Source: Alphaproteobacteria bacterium
GTDB lineage: Bacteria > Pseudomonadota > Alphaproteobacteria > UBA828
NCBI GenBank assembly: GCA_022820945.1
Contig: JAJEEP010000136.1
Location: 1 to 40,292 of the forward strand
Reading direction: 5' to 3'
Length of the DNA: 40,292 nucleotides
Shown: one piece after another, positions 32,355-40,189 of the stretch
Layout: every line of letters starts with the position of its first letter
Position numbering within the stretch: position 1 is the stretch's first letter
The notes under the pieces: model-generated
Database searches by the model: none
What the model was told of the DNA's origin: nothing
What the model saw: the letters and a program-made list of their open reading frames with translations, nothing else
Position numbers and translations under genes: made by a program

Positions 32355-34124
32355 TTACCACCGGTCGAGTCGGGTTACGATATCGACGTAAGTCTTGACG
32401 ATCACTGTAAGGCGCTCTTCCCGCCCTCCACTGAAACCTCCAGCGATGAGATCGCGATGAAGTTCGCCACCCGCGATGCGATCGAGAATACGCTGGCGGG
32501 GTTGATGCCGCCAAGAATTGCGGCCTGCGGGCGCCCAAGGCGGCCAGGCGTTGTTGTCAGCTTGCTCGTCAACGCGAGTTTCGAGATAGGTTAGCGCGAC
32601 GAGAATCTCCCAAGTGTCGTGGACGCCCTCGAAGTCGTTAAGTACGGCGGCGAAGCTTTCCCGCCACGCGTCCAATACAGCAAACAAATGATCTGACGCC
32701 GGAGTCCAGTGATTCTTGAGCCCTGGCAGGCACTTCCAAATTTCGTTGCGATACCCTTCCAAGAGCCAATGGGATAGAAGGTCCACCATGCGTTCTGGAT
32801 TGCCGTTGTCGCCGGCGGTGGGGTGGGATAGCAGATCATGCAGAGTCGGCCATCGCTTTCCGAGAGTGAGGCCCGTCCCGTAGGACCAAAGTAGGAGGAC
32901 TGCCGGATAATACCGCAAGTGGGCGAGGCCGGAGACCCCCATGTGTGCTTGGGTCCATAGGGTCAAAACGGCATTGGCGACGACATCATGCTCGGTGGCC
33001 TTGCCCCATCGCCCAAGGACCCCGAATATGCGGGCAAGGGGCTCAGTGGCCGCCTCGTAGAAGTCGCAAAGCAATTGAACGCCTTCGGCGTTGCGGGTGA
33101 CTTGCGGAGTGGACGTTTCGAGGTGTTGCGAGAGTCTCTGGAGTTCGGACTCCAGAAGATCATGGAGTTCAATGGTGTGCTCGGGTCTAGAGGCAAACCG
33201 CTTCGTGCTGTTGACGAGAAGTTCAACGGTCCTCGGCTCCGCGCGATGAGTTCGGGCCAGAGCCTGAACCTGATCGCGCAACCTTCCGAGAAAGTCGTTG
33301 GCATCGCTTATGGGTATCACATGGCCTCGCCGGTGCGCGACGATCGTCTGGCCAGCGTCGCGGAGCTGGCCGCGCGTCGCCCAGAAAAGCGAATAGCGTC
33401 TCGAGGGACTGCGCATGATGGCGCGGTGCAGAGCTTCGTCCCACTCTCCGGACCATCCGCAGACGACGAGGCCGTACTCGTCAAATATGCGACTCAGCAG
33501 GGTGCCGTACTCCTGGGGATACTGAGCGAGTTCGGCATCCGTGTTGCGGATGCGCGCGTCCTTGTAGTCGCCATGCAACTTGACCAAGTAGCACGACGTG
33601 TGCGCCAGGGGCACGGCTCCCGTGAGGGCGTCTACAGAGTCGACGACGGTCGGCTCCACCCCACGGTCGCGTAGCGCGTTCTCCAGCAAGCGGTCGAAGT
33701 TGGTCGTGAGGATGACGCGGATGTAACCGTCGCGCACGAGATCGGCTATCGCAAGGTGCGCACGGGTCGGCACTTTTCGGCCTTTCTCAGGATCCTCACT
33801 GGTTGGCTCGATGTAACCGTGCAGGATGGCTCGGCGCTCCAACGGAGACGACCCGAGGTCGGCGACGAGATCCGAGTAGTTGGGCTCCGTCGCAAACTTT
33901 GTCCTGTACCAAGTTTCCCAGTTCGGCTGGTCGCTTTCGCCCTGTGCGAGCGCTTGGCGGCGGACCAGGTCGAGCGTCACCTCCCAGCCCGTGGGAATCC
34001 CTGCGGCGCGCGAGAGTCCCGAGCCGACAAGCAGAGCATAGACACCGGGACTGCCGTAAACGGAGAAGGCGAGTCGCGTGAGGGGGTCGGTGCGATGGCT
34101 CGTGGGGATCTCCCCGTAAGTCAT
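32355..34124 (-). CDS. SIR2-domain protein, putative NADase defence effector
   Basis: The product is 589 aa from the ATG at 34124; the frame is open 67 codons further upstream, but that part looks non-coding and neither start has a clear ribosome site. The SIR2 fold is clear: YALLVGSGLSRAAGIPTGW (29-47), VILTTNFDRLLENAL (137-151), the catalytic-type YLVKLHGDYKDA with H184, and VVCGWSGEWDEAL (220-232). The C-terminal 340 residues are helical with no motif I know. Prokaryotic SIR2 proteins with such tails are typically abortive-infection effectors that deplete NAD+. No Argonaute, TIR or HerA partner is adjacent. It may act alone, as the DSR proteins do, or with the STAND or restriction genes. 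Confidence 0.85.
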   Translation of the reverse strand: MTYGEIPTSHRTDPLTRLAFSVYGSPGVYALLVGSGLSRAAGIPTGWEVTLDLVRRQALAQGESDQPNWETWYRTKFATEPNYSDLVADLGSSPLERRAILHGYIEPTSEDPEKGRKVPTRAHLAIADLVRDGYIRVILTTNFDRLLENALRDRGVEPTVVDSVDALTGAVPLAHTSCYLVKLHGDYKDARIRNTDAELAQYPQEYGTLLSRIFDEYGLVVCGWSGEWDEALHRAIMRSPSRRYSLFWATRGQLRDAGQTIVAHRRGHVIPISDANDFLGRLRDQVQALARTHRAEPRTVELLVNSTKRFASRPEHTIELHDLLESELQRLSQHLETSTPQVTRNAEGVQLLCDFYEAATEPLARIFGVLGRWGKATEHDVVANAVLTLWTQAHMGVSGLAHLRYYPAVLLLWSYGTGLTLGKRWPTLHDLLSHPTAGDNGNPERMVDLLSHWLLEGYRNEIWKCLPGLKNHWTPASDHLFAVLDAWRESFAAVLNDFEGVHDTWEILVALTYLETRVDEQADNNAWPPWAPAGRNSWRHQPRQRILDRIAGGELHRDLIAGGFSGGREERLTVIVKTYVDIVTRLDRW

Positions 34125-34382
34125 GGGTTTGGCTCGGGCCGGAAATGTCGCGGTGCCTAGGGGCAGCGGCGCATAATAGCGTGGTTGTGTCGGCTTGGAA
34201 CCCCACTGTGGTCTGACAAGTCTTGGAGATTCGGCCCGGGGCAGGTACCGATTCCTCTGGTCGTCAATCTCTTCGGTCGCAAATGGGCGCCACGAAGAAT
34301 CAATTGGATGTTGTTCGGCGCGCATATTGGACGCCGATCGGCGTGGTAAGGCGTTGAGTCGCCTTTATTCCGAGGAGTCAAT

Positions 34383-35087
34383 CTACAACGCGGAGCAACA
34401 GTCGTGATCGGCGGCGACATGGTTGAAATCGGTCCATTCGAGGTCGGCAGGCGGCGCGACGTCCAGAAGCAGACGGGTGACATCAATGCTCCCGTCGCCA
34501 GGCGCGGTGGCGATGCGACGGAGCCGGGGCGGGATTGCTAGGTCGCCGTCGTTGTCGGTCGAGACGAGCCCAGAGCGGACAAGGGGCGCGCCGTCCTGCA
34601 ATCGGGACTGGATCGTCCTTGGCGTCAATCCGAGAATCAGGGATATCGCTCAGCCGTGCGGAATGAGCACATTCATCGACGGGCCGGAAGTCTCGAAAAT
34701 GTCGTCGATCATGGACTCGAATACTGCGTGGGTCTCGTAGCGCAGCAGGAGCTCGAGGATGTCGAGATCCGTCCGACTGAGTCCCGCTGTCTTCCCGAGC
34801 CGCTGGAGGCGCATGGCTGTCCAGTCTCGTCTCGCCGGAATATCCGAACATTCCTTTCGCAGCGCCTCCTCGACGCCGCGCAGCGTCTTCGTGGAGATAT
34901 TCTCCTCTTCAAGGGCCGGCTCAAGGCGCCGCCGCCGGCGCCTCCTACTGGCGTACAGCGCGATGCGGTTGTCCCGATCGGCGATCCAGTCGACCAGTGC
35001 CCGGGCCTCGGGATCCCGGCGTTTCAGGCACGAGGCGATGTTGGCGAGATATGAGGTGAGCAGTCTCGTTTCGTAGGCGGTCAGCAT
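34383..35087 (-). pseudogene. AAA-ATPase-type gene remnant, N-terminal region with internal stop
   Basis: From the ATG at 35087 (GGAG seven bases upstream) the frame runs to an in-frame TGA at 34650, then continues in the same frame to a TAG at 34383-34385. The combined reading contains LLRYETHAVFESMIDDIF, ILGLTPRTIQSRL, APLVRSGLVSTDNDGDL and LLLDVAPPADLEWTDF followed by NHV. I know this series as the region preceding the P-loop in a group of alphaproteobacterial AAA-family ATPases. The P-loop and everything after it are gone. The gene lies directly upstream of the SIR2 gene on the same strand, so it may once have been its operon partner, or it may be unrelated debris. Confidence 0.65.
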
Positions 35088-35288
35088 GTCTCGCTCCACT
35101 TCGGCGTTGTGAGAGACAATAGCGGGCAGGTACGTCACATTCGGTCGCATTCATCGTGTACTCGCGACCGCGCGGCTGCACCGCGAGCGGGGTGACATCG
35201 CTCAGGCGGACGCGCTCAACCAAGGACGCCACTGCAGCCTCCCGGCGGCCTCTTGACCGTGGCTGCGCCACGCCCCTACGCTTCACCC

Positions 35289-35417
35289 TGCAATCGCCAT
35301 GCGTCCCGCTCTGTCGGGTCGCCTGCCGAATACCACAGCCTCTAGACCGGGCCGGGGTAGCTCCCCGCGCTCAGGCGAATAGGCAGGGTCCCTGTGCTTA
35401 CACGCATGGCGATTGCA
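35289..35417. repeat. 16-bp perfect inverted repeat, 97 bases apart
   Basis: TGCAATCGCCATGCGT (35289-35304) and its exact complement (35402-35417) lie in the non-coding leader of the lipoprotein gene. The 129-base unit could be a miniature transposable element, a structured leader or the remains of a cassette. Between 35088 and 35464 I see no gene that I can support. Confidence 0.6.
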
Positions 35418-35464
35418 ACGGCCCGGCACCCGCCGGGTCGAACGGAACCGACGCGGAGGGGATC

Positions 35465-36025
35465 ATGACTATCGGACGTATCGCCATTCTAGCAGTCGCG
35501 CTGGCCGCCCTGTCGGCGTGCAAGGCCGTCACGCTGCAGGAAGCCACCGTGACCCAGCCCACCTTCGGTATCGAAGCCGAGGACTGGGGCATTCCTGAGA
35601 CGGACCAGCTTCGTCAAGACAGCTTTCACGCACCGACACCGTCGACGCATCCGGCGGCCTCGGTCATCAACACCAAGGACCTGCATGCCATACTCATCGG
35701 TCCTAACCCGCCGGTGACGATCAACGCCGTATCCGGCGACAAGCAGGTCAGATCCATTCCCGGTTCGATCTGGCTGCCCGCCGCAGGTCAAGGCGGCGCA
35801 TTCGACGATGAGTTCCAGGCTCACCTGGCGTCGTCGATTGCGAGCATCACCGACGACGATCTCGCACGACCGATCGTGGTTTACTGCCTCGATGCCAAGT
35901 GCTGGTTGTCCTACAATGCCGCCCTGCGTCTCGACGCGCTCGGCTACGACAACCTCTATTGGTATCGTGGCGGCATGGCTGCGTGGAAGGCGGCGCATCT
36001 CCCCACGCGGATGGCTAGCAGATAA
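35465..36025 (+). CDS. Rhodanese-like lipoprotein with a CxxxxCW motif
   Basis: The product is 186 aa from ATG 35465, with GGAGGGG four bases upstream. The N-terminus is a lipoprotein signal with lipobox LSAC at 16-19, so it is probably anchored in the envelope. The second half is a rhodanese fold: SIPGSIWLP, PIVVYCLDAKCWLSYNAA (C141, C146, W147) and YDNLYWYRGGMAAWKAA. This resembles the PQQ-dependent-catabolism-associated CXXCW proteins, except that four residues rather than three separate the cysteines, as far as I recall. Rhodaneses handle sulfur or bind redox partners. Why it lies on a mobile region is unclear; no quinoprotein dehydrogenase is nearby. Confidence 0.8.
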   Translation: MTIGRIAILAVALAALSACKAVTLQEATVTQPTFGIEAEDWGIPETDQLRQDSFHAPTPSTHPAASVINTKDLHAILIGPNPPVTINAVSGDKQVRSIPGSIWLPAAGQGGAFDDEFQAHLASSIASITDDDLARPIVVYCLDAKCWLSYNAALRLDALGYDNLYWYRGGMAAWKAAHLPTRMASR

Positions 36026-36169
36026 CTCCAGGCCTACCCCCGGGTGGTCCGGGGCCGTGACAGATGGGGCTGCCAGGCTCTCTCGGTTCGAGTTCGCATC
36101 GAGGACAATCAGGGGGATTGCCACGCCCGCATGTGGCATCCAGCGGAGCAGCCGGGTGCCGAGGATGAC

Positions 36170-36301
36170 ATGCGGGCGTGGCCCCCTATGGAGCGCAACT
36201 GGAAGCCACACGAACAGTCCCGCCGACGCCTCGGGGCACGGCGGGCCGAGGAATGGCGGCAGCGCCGCGCACGCGGCTTGCCTGTGAGAATATCGCCGTG
36301 A
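36170..36301 (+). CDS. Possible very small basic protein
   Basis: The 43-codon frame from ATG 36170 has CGAGG five bases upstream and encodes a basic peptide (MERNWKPHEQSRRRLGARRA, then EEWRQRRARGLPV). No family is known to me. It is listed because of the ribosome site and the gap it fills, but it may be non-coding. Confidence 0.25.
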   Translation: MRAWPPMERNWKPHEQSRRRLGARRAEEWRQRRARGLPVRISP

Positions 36302-36342
36302 GTCGAGAGGCGCGGCGGTTCGGTACTCCTGAAGTTGCAGGG

Positions 36343-36408
36343 CGACGGTCTCCCGACGAGCGAGCCTATGAGTCACTCGATCCCGGCGGAGGTGTCGATC
36401 ACGCGCAT
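36343..36408 (-). pseudogene. vapC: vapC toxin remnant (PIN domain start)
   Basis: An ATG overlapping the stop of the antitoxin gene (TGATG) opens the reading MRVIDTSAGIE-stop-LIGSLVGR. This is the start of VapC PIN-domain nucleases (MRVIDTSAWIEWLI), including the first catalytic aspartate D5. A TGA stands where Trp is expected. Beyond VGR no PIN-like sequence continues on this strand, so nearly the whole toxin is lost. Confidence 0.7.
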
Positions 36409-36620
36409 CAGTAGCGGTCGTTGCGATCGCGATAATTGTCGGTGTTGGCGCCCTTGGCGCTTCCGAAGAGTTCGTCGTCGGTTGGAACGGGGACGAGCAA
36501 GACGCCTGCTCCCTTGGGAATTAAGGCGAAGATTTGGCCGGGTTTCCAGTTGCGAGACTCGCGTATTCTCTTGGGAATCGAGATTTGGTACTCGGCCGAG
36601 AGGGTGGCTATGTCTGACAT
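36408..36620 (-). CDS. vapB: AbrB/MazE-fold antitoxin, VapB-like, orphaned
   Basis: The product is 70 aa from the ATG at 36620. The swapped-hairpin AbrB fold is visible: SAEYQISIPKRIRESRNWKP, GQIFALIPKGAGVLLVPVP, then DELFGSAKGA, the part that usually binds the toxin. It would dimerise and bind its own promoter. Its toxin partner immediately downstream is destroyed. An intact antitoxin without toxin may persist as a repressor or as protection against a related toxin elsewhere in the cell. The frame is open much further upstream but only as an antisense shadow of the integrase gene. Confidence 0.85.
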   Translation of the reverse strand: MSDIATLSAEYQISIPKRIRESRNWKPGQIFALIPKGAGVLLVPVPTDDELFGSAKGANTDNYRDRNDRY

Positions 36621-36847
36621 GGTCGTACCCGCTGTGATCCTCGGCAGAACTGTAGGATGGTTTCGGGAGTGGTCCAAGAAGTACTGGTGATCGCTTAGTG
36701 AAGTCGTTGTTGCAGGGCACGGTGAAACCAGTTGCAAGAGGGGAAGTGCCCGACTGTCGGGGCGGACGCACAACAGGTTTTTCGTTTTCTGACACACGCT
36801 GATCTCACGGTCGTGGACGGCGAAACCCTGGCCTGCGCGGGTCGCCT

Positions 36848-38023
36848 TCAGGACGACGCTTCTGCTGGCGCCTCGCCACCACCCGCCATTGCGGCCCTGA
36901 TGGACTTTCCGATGCGCTCGGCGGCGGCCTGCAGATCGCGGTCGCCGACATGGGCGTATCGCAGAGTCATCACTGGGTCGGCGTGGCCGAGCATGCGCGC
37001 GACAGTGGACAGGGGAACACCCCGGGCGACGGCCTGGCTGGCAACGGTATGCCTGAGATCGTGCAGGCGGACGTCGTCGAGCCCGGCTTCCTTCCGCGCC
37101 CGATGCCACAGGTGCAATGTGGGTGAAAGCGGTTTGTCTGGATGCCTCGGGGACGGGAACACGTAAGGGCTTGTTGCGCGCGGCTGACGGGCGAGGATGG
37201 TCTGCGCGGCCTGGCTCAACCAGACCGTTCGCGGTCCAGTCTTGGTGTCGGCGAGGTTGAGGCGGTCGCCGTCGACCTCCGACCATCGGAGCTTCAGGAT
37301 CTCGTCCTTCCTGCAGCCGGTGAGCAGGAGCAGCCGGACGATGTCGGCCTGTTGCCGGCGGGAGGGCCATTCGTCGACCAGCCGGTCGAGGACGCGGTGA
37401 AGCCTTTCGATCTCTTCGGCGGAGAGGAACCGGGTGAGTTTCGGACGGGGGTTCTTCGCGATGCCCTTGACGGGAGCGGTCCTGACATGCCCGGCGGCGA
37501 GGGCGGCGTTCATGATCTGGCCGAGAATCTCAAGGGCCTTGTTGGCTCCGCCCGGAGCGGTGCGGCTGTAGGTATCGAACCACCGTTCGACGTCGGTGCG
37601 CCGGATGGCATCCAGCGGGAGGCGGCCGAAGGCGGGGATCAGCTGCCGCTCAAGCACACGATTGGCGAATCGGCAGGACGACGGGGCGCAGCGGCGGCGG
37701 TACGCCGGCCGCCACTCGTTCTGGACGAAGTCGCGGAACAGGAGAGCGCCGGAACCTTCCTCCGCCTTGCGCGGGACGGTTCCCAGGCGAAGCGCCAGTG
37801 CCCGCTTCCGGGCGTCCTCGACAGTCATGAGCGCGGCCGGGCCGACAGTTCTCCTGACCGGTTCTCCCTGGACGCGCCCGTGCCAGACGAAGCTGCGATG
37901 CCCGGACGGGCGCACCCGCACGCCGAGACCGGGCACCTCGCTGTCCCAGACCGCGTATTCCGTCGTGCGCGGCTTCAGCTTGCCGATGCCCGCGTCGGTC
38001 AGCCGGACCTTCCGCCCCTTCAC
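36848..38023 (-). CDS. Tyrosine recombinase/integrase, second of a coupled pair
   Basis: The product is 391 aa from GTG 38023, with GGGAGG seven bases upstream; the GTGA overlaps the stop of the upstream integrase, which shows translational coupling. It has an N-terminal DUF4102-like arm region (LTDAGIGKLKPRTTEYAVWD, GLGVRVRPSGHRSFVW), a SAM-like core-binding domain, and the catalytic set: TGCRKDEILKLRW, LHDLRHTVASQAVARG, MLGHADPVMTLRYAHV. All R-H-R-H-Y positions are present. Together with its partner it would integrate or excise the element or resolve it. No adjacent tRNA gene is visible as a target. Confidence 0.92.
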   Translation of the reverse strand: MKGRKVRLTDAGIGKLKPRTTEYAVWDSEVPGLGVRVRPSGHRSFVWHGRVQGEPVRRTVGPAALMTVEDARKRALALRLGTVPRKAEEGSGALLFRDFVQNEWRPAYRRRCAPSSCRFANRVLERQLIPAFGRLPLDAIRRTDVERWFDTYSRTAPGGANKALEILGQIMNAALAAGHVRTAPVKGIAKNPRPKLTRFLSAEEIERLHRVLDRLVDEWPSRRQQADIVRLLLLTGCRKDEILKLRWSEVDGDRLNLADTKTGPRTVWLSQAAQTILARQPRATSPYVFPSPRHPDKPLSPTLHLWHRARKEAGLDDVRLHDLRHTVASQAVARGVPLSTVARMLGHADPVMTLRYAHVGDRDLQAAAERIGKSIRAAMAGGGEAPAEASS

Positions 38024-39147
38024 GCCTGCCTCCCTGACAAGAGGGGAGACAGTGTCTCGACTGCGTCGCGGACCGTGGCGTCGGACAGGTGGGCGTATTT
38101 CAGGGTGGTCGCCGCGTTCTCGTGACCGAGCAGGCGGCCGACGGTGCGCACGCTCTCGCCGCAGAGCAGCGCCATGCTGGCGTACGAGTGCCTGGTGTCG
38201 TGCAGGCGGACATCCCGCAGCCCGGCCTCCTCCCTCACGCCGCGCCAGAAGTGATCCAGCCACTGCCACGGGGTACGCGAACCGGAAACCGGGAAGACGA
38301 ACTCAGACGACTTGGGCAGGCTGTCGAGCACATCGCGCACCGCCCCGCACAGCCAGACTGTGCGCGGGCCGACTTTGCTGTCGGGCAAGTAGATTCGCCC
38401 GTCCCGGTAGGAGCGCCATTGGAGGGTCAGGATCTCCGACTTGCGGCACCCGGTGAGCAACAGAAGGCGCAAGGCGGCCACGTGCAGGGGGCGGCTGGCC
38501 TCGTGCCGGCCCAGCACTTCGGCGAGGCGGCGGTACTCCTCGGGGGTCAGGAAGCGCTCGGACCGCCCCTGCCGGTAGCGGCGAATCCCGGCGCAGGGGT
38601 TGCTGTTCTCCGGGCGATATCCCCAAGCCTCGGCCTGTCGCATGATAACCGAGAGGACCGGTGCCGAGCGGTTCGCGGCTGCGGGCGTCGCGTTGAGAGA
38701 GCGGAACCAGGCCCGCACGTCCTCCCGGGTTATCTCTCCGATAGACCTGCCCGCGAAGAAGGGCAGTATCTGCCGACGGAGGTAGTCGCGGTTCACTTTC
38801 AGGGTGCGCGGCTTCCAGCGGCGCCCGTAGCGGTTGAAGACCTCCTCGGCGACCGTCTCGAAGAGGGTGCCGCCGGGGTTCGCCGCATCTGGCTCCCGGC
38901 CGTCGCGCAACGCGGCGAGAATCGACCTGGCCCTGGCCCGCGCCTCGGGCTCGGCGATCGCCGCCGCGTCGCCTATGATCTTCCAGACCCGTTTGCCCCT
39001 GTGCTGGCTGTGGATGAAGTAGCGCTTGGCGCCCGAGGGCATGACCCGGACGCCGTACCCCTTCAGCTCGGCGTCTCGGACATCGCGCACCTTGCGGCCG
39101 GGCCGAAGGGCGTCGACCCTTCGCTGGGTGAGTCGGATGGTTGGCAT
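38020..39147 (-). CDS. Tyrosine recombinase/integrase, first of a coupled pair
   Basis: The product is 375 aa from the ATG at 39147, with GGAG about ten bases upstream; an earlier ATG at 39213 adds 22 residues across a hairpin and is less likely. The arm-binding start (IRLTQRRVDALRPGRKVRDV, then GYGVRVMPSGAKRYFI), core-binding domain and catalytic motifs are all present: TGCRKSEILTLQW, LHDTRHSYASMALL, LLGHENAATTLKYAHL. It is a diverged paralogue of the gene that follows, with four bases of overlap. Paired integrases of this kind often act together on one pair of sites. Confidence 0.92.
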   Translation of the reverse strand: MPTIRLTQRRVDALRPGRKVRDVRDAELKGYGVRVMPSGAKRYFIHSQHRGKRVWKIIGDAAAIAEPEARARARSILAALRDGREPDAANPGGTLFETVAEEVFNRYGRRWKPRTLKVNRDYLRRQILPFFAGRSIGEITREDVRAWFRSLNATPAAANRSAPVLSVIMRQAEAWGYRPENSNPCAGIRRYRQGRSERFLTPEEYRRLAEVLGRHEASRPLHVAALRLLLLTGCRKSEILTLQWRSYRDGRIYLPDSKVGPRTVWLCGAVRDVLDSLPKSSEFVFPVSGSRTPWQWLDHFWRGVREEAGLRDVRLHDTRHSYASMALLCGESVRTVGRLLGHENAATTLKYAHLSDATVRDAVETLSPLLSGRQA

Positions 39148-39175
39148 GATTGCGCGTCTCCGATCTGTTGCAGAG

Positions 39176-39205
39176 GGGTGCGGAATCGGCTTGAATTCCG
39201 CGCCC
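39176..39205. promoter_or_regulatory. Near-perfect 11-bp inverted repeat upstream of the integrases
   Basis: GGGTGCGGAAT (39176-39186) and ATTCCGCGCCC (39195-39205) pair with one G-T wobble around an eight-base spacer, 29 bases before the first integrase start. The position fits an operator or an arm-type site controlling the integrase operon. It could also be part of the attachment site. Confidence 0.4.
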
Positions 39206-39482
39206 TGTGGCAATAGAAACGGATGACTATCGCAATCGACTCAGCTACTTAGAACCGAAGGTGCGTGAGCACGTGTGGGACAATGGGCATACGTCGGGAG
39301 GAGTGCCCATCCCCCCATTGCCGTTCCTGGCAAGCGGAGCGCGCAGCGACCGCAGGGAGCGGAGGCGCGAGGGATTGCAGTGGAAATTGGAGCGAGCGCA
39401 GCGAGCGGAGATTGGAGCGGAAAGCCCGGTCGCGAAGCGACGCGCCCAATCCTTTCTTCGAATGCCGCGCCACCCGCCGCGC
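39206..39482. other. GC-rich gap with repeated GAGCG-type words
   Basis: No gene is visible. From about 39335 to 39440 the sequence is full of short GAGCG and GCAGCG words (for example GGAGCGAGCGCAGCGAGCGG), similar in style to 700-890 at the other end of the window. Such stretches are common between genes of high-GC mobile elements. Confidence 0.4.
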
Positions 39483-39944
39483 TCACGCCGCATCGGTGCT
39501 GTAGAGGTCGTCGTCGGAAGAGGCGAGGACGGTCTCCTCCGGGATGGTGTCGCGCAGCACGATGATGTCGTTGCCCACCGCTTCCGCGATGGCCTCGTAG
39601 AACGCGGTCCAGGCGTCGTCCTTCTCCTTGTGGGCGGAGAGCACGTCTCCCGGAAGCAGGTCCGTCTCCAGGGCGTAGAACACGGTGGCGTCGACCGCGA
39701 CGACCTCGTAACGGGGCTCGATGTGCGGGTCGCTCTGCCACAGCGTCGCGCCGGTGTAGCGGTCGAGGACGACGGTCTTGAGCTCGGGGTGTTCGAGGAC
39801 GCGGCGCCGGGCCTCGTCCCACGCGACGCGCTTCTCTTCGATGCGCGACGGCGGGTCGAAGAGGTCAATCCAGTCCTCGTCGATGGTGCGGATGACGTAG
39901 CGCGGCGCCATCGGGGTGCTGCTCGGGATCGCGGCGGCGTCCAT
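39483..39944 (-). CDS. Acidic hypothetical protein, mobile-element type
   Basis: The product is 153 aa from the ATG at 39944, with GAGGAGA five to six bases upstream; upstream in-frame ATGs lack such a site. It is acidic and soluble (VIRTIDEDWIDLFDPPSRIE, ARRRVLEHPELKTVVLDRYT, DPHIEPRYEVVAVDATVFYA). The stretch LETDLLPGDVLSAHKEKDDA and the Asp-rich end suggest protein-protein contacts or DNA mimicry, but no motif is recognised. A similar codon use to the DUF2493-type gene at the left edge suggests that both belong to the element backbone. Confidence 0.6.
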   Translation of the reverse strand: MDAAAIPSSTPMAPRYVIRTIDEDWIDLFDPPSRIEEKRVAWDEARRRVLEHPELKTVVLDRYTGATLWQSDPHIEPRYEVVAVDATVFYALETDLLPGDVLSAHKEKDDAWTAFYEAIAEAVGNDIIVLRDTIPEETVLASSDDDLYSTDAA

Positions 39945-40189
39945 CGTCTTTCTCCTCTCTCCATTGGGGGCCTTGCCTATTTCCCTGCTCTCCTTTCCTC
40001 CCGCGCAGCGGAGGCGGGACGCCATCAGCGCACGCGCCCGGCGAGCGCGGCGGTGTCGAGCGGCGCGTCCCCGCGGCGCGCGGAGCGCGCACGCGAGGCC
40101 CGGCCGGGACCGGACTCCGAACCGATGGCAGAAAAAACGGGCGACCGCCGAAGAGACTGTGAAAGTATTGCCGCGAGCGACGATGCGAC

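Noticed and set aside
32355..34124. Thoeris or short-Argonaute system based on the SIR2 domain
   Set aside because: No TIR, SLOG-fused SIR2, Argonaute or APAZ sequence is adjacent, so these named systems are not supported.
34945..35286. Minus-strand 113-codon frame upstream of the AAA-type remnant
   Set aside because: Its first part (ASLVERVRLSDVTPLAVQPR) looks protein-like, but it runs out of frame into the AAA-type remnant and has no recognised family, so I did not call it.
36621..37370. N-terminal extension of the VapB-like gene to 37370
   Set aside because: The extension lies opposite the integrase gene, is Pro/Arg-rich and has no domain; the AbrB fold begins at the ATG at 36620.
39148..39482. 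tRNA gene or attachment core near the integrases
   Set aside because: I looked for a cloverleaf and a GTTCGAATC-like T-arm in the gap and found none; only a short inverted repeat and GC-rich words are present.
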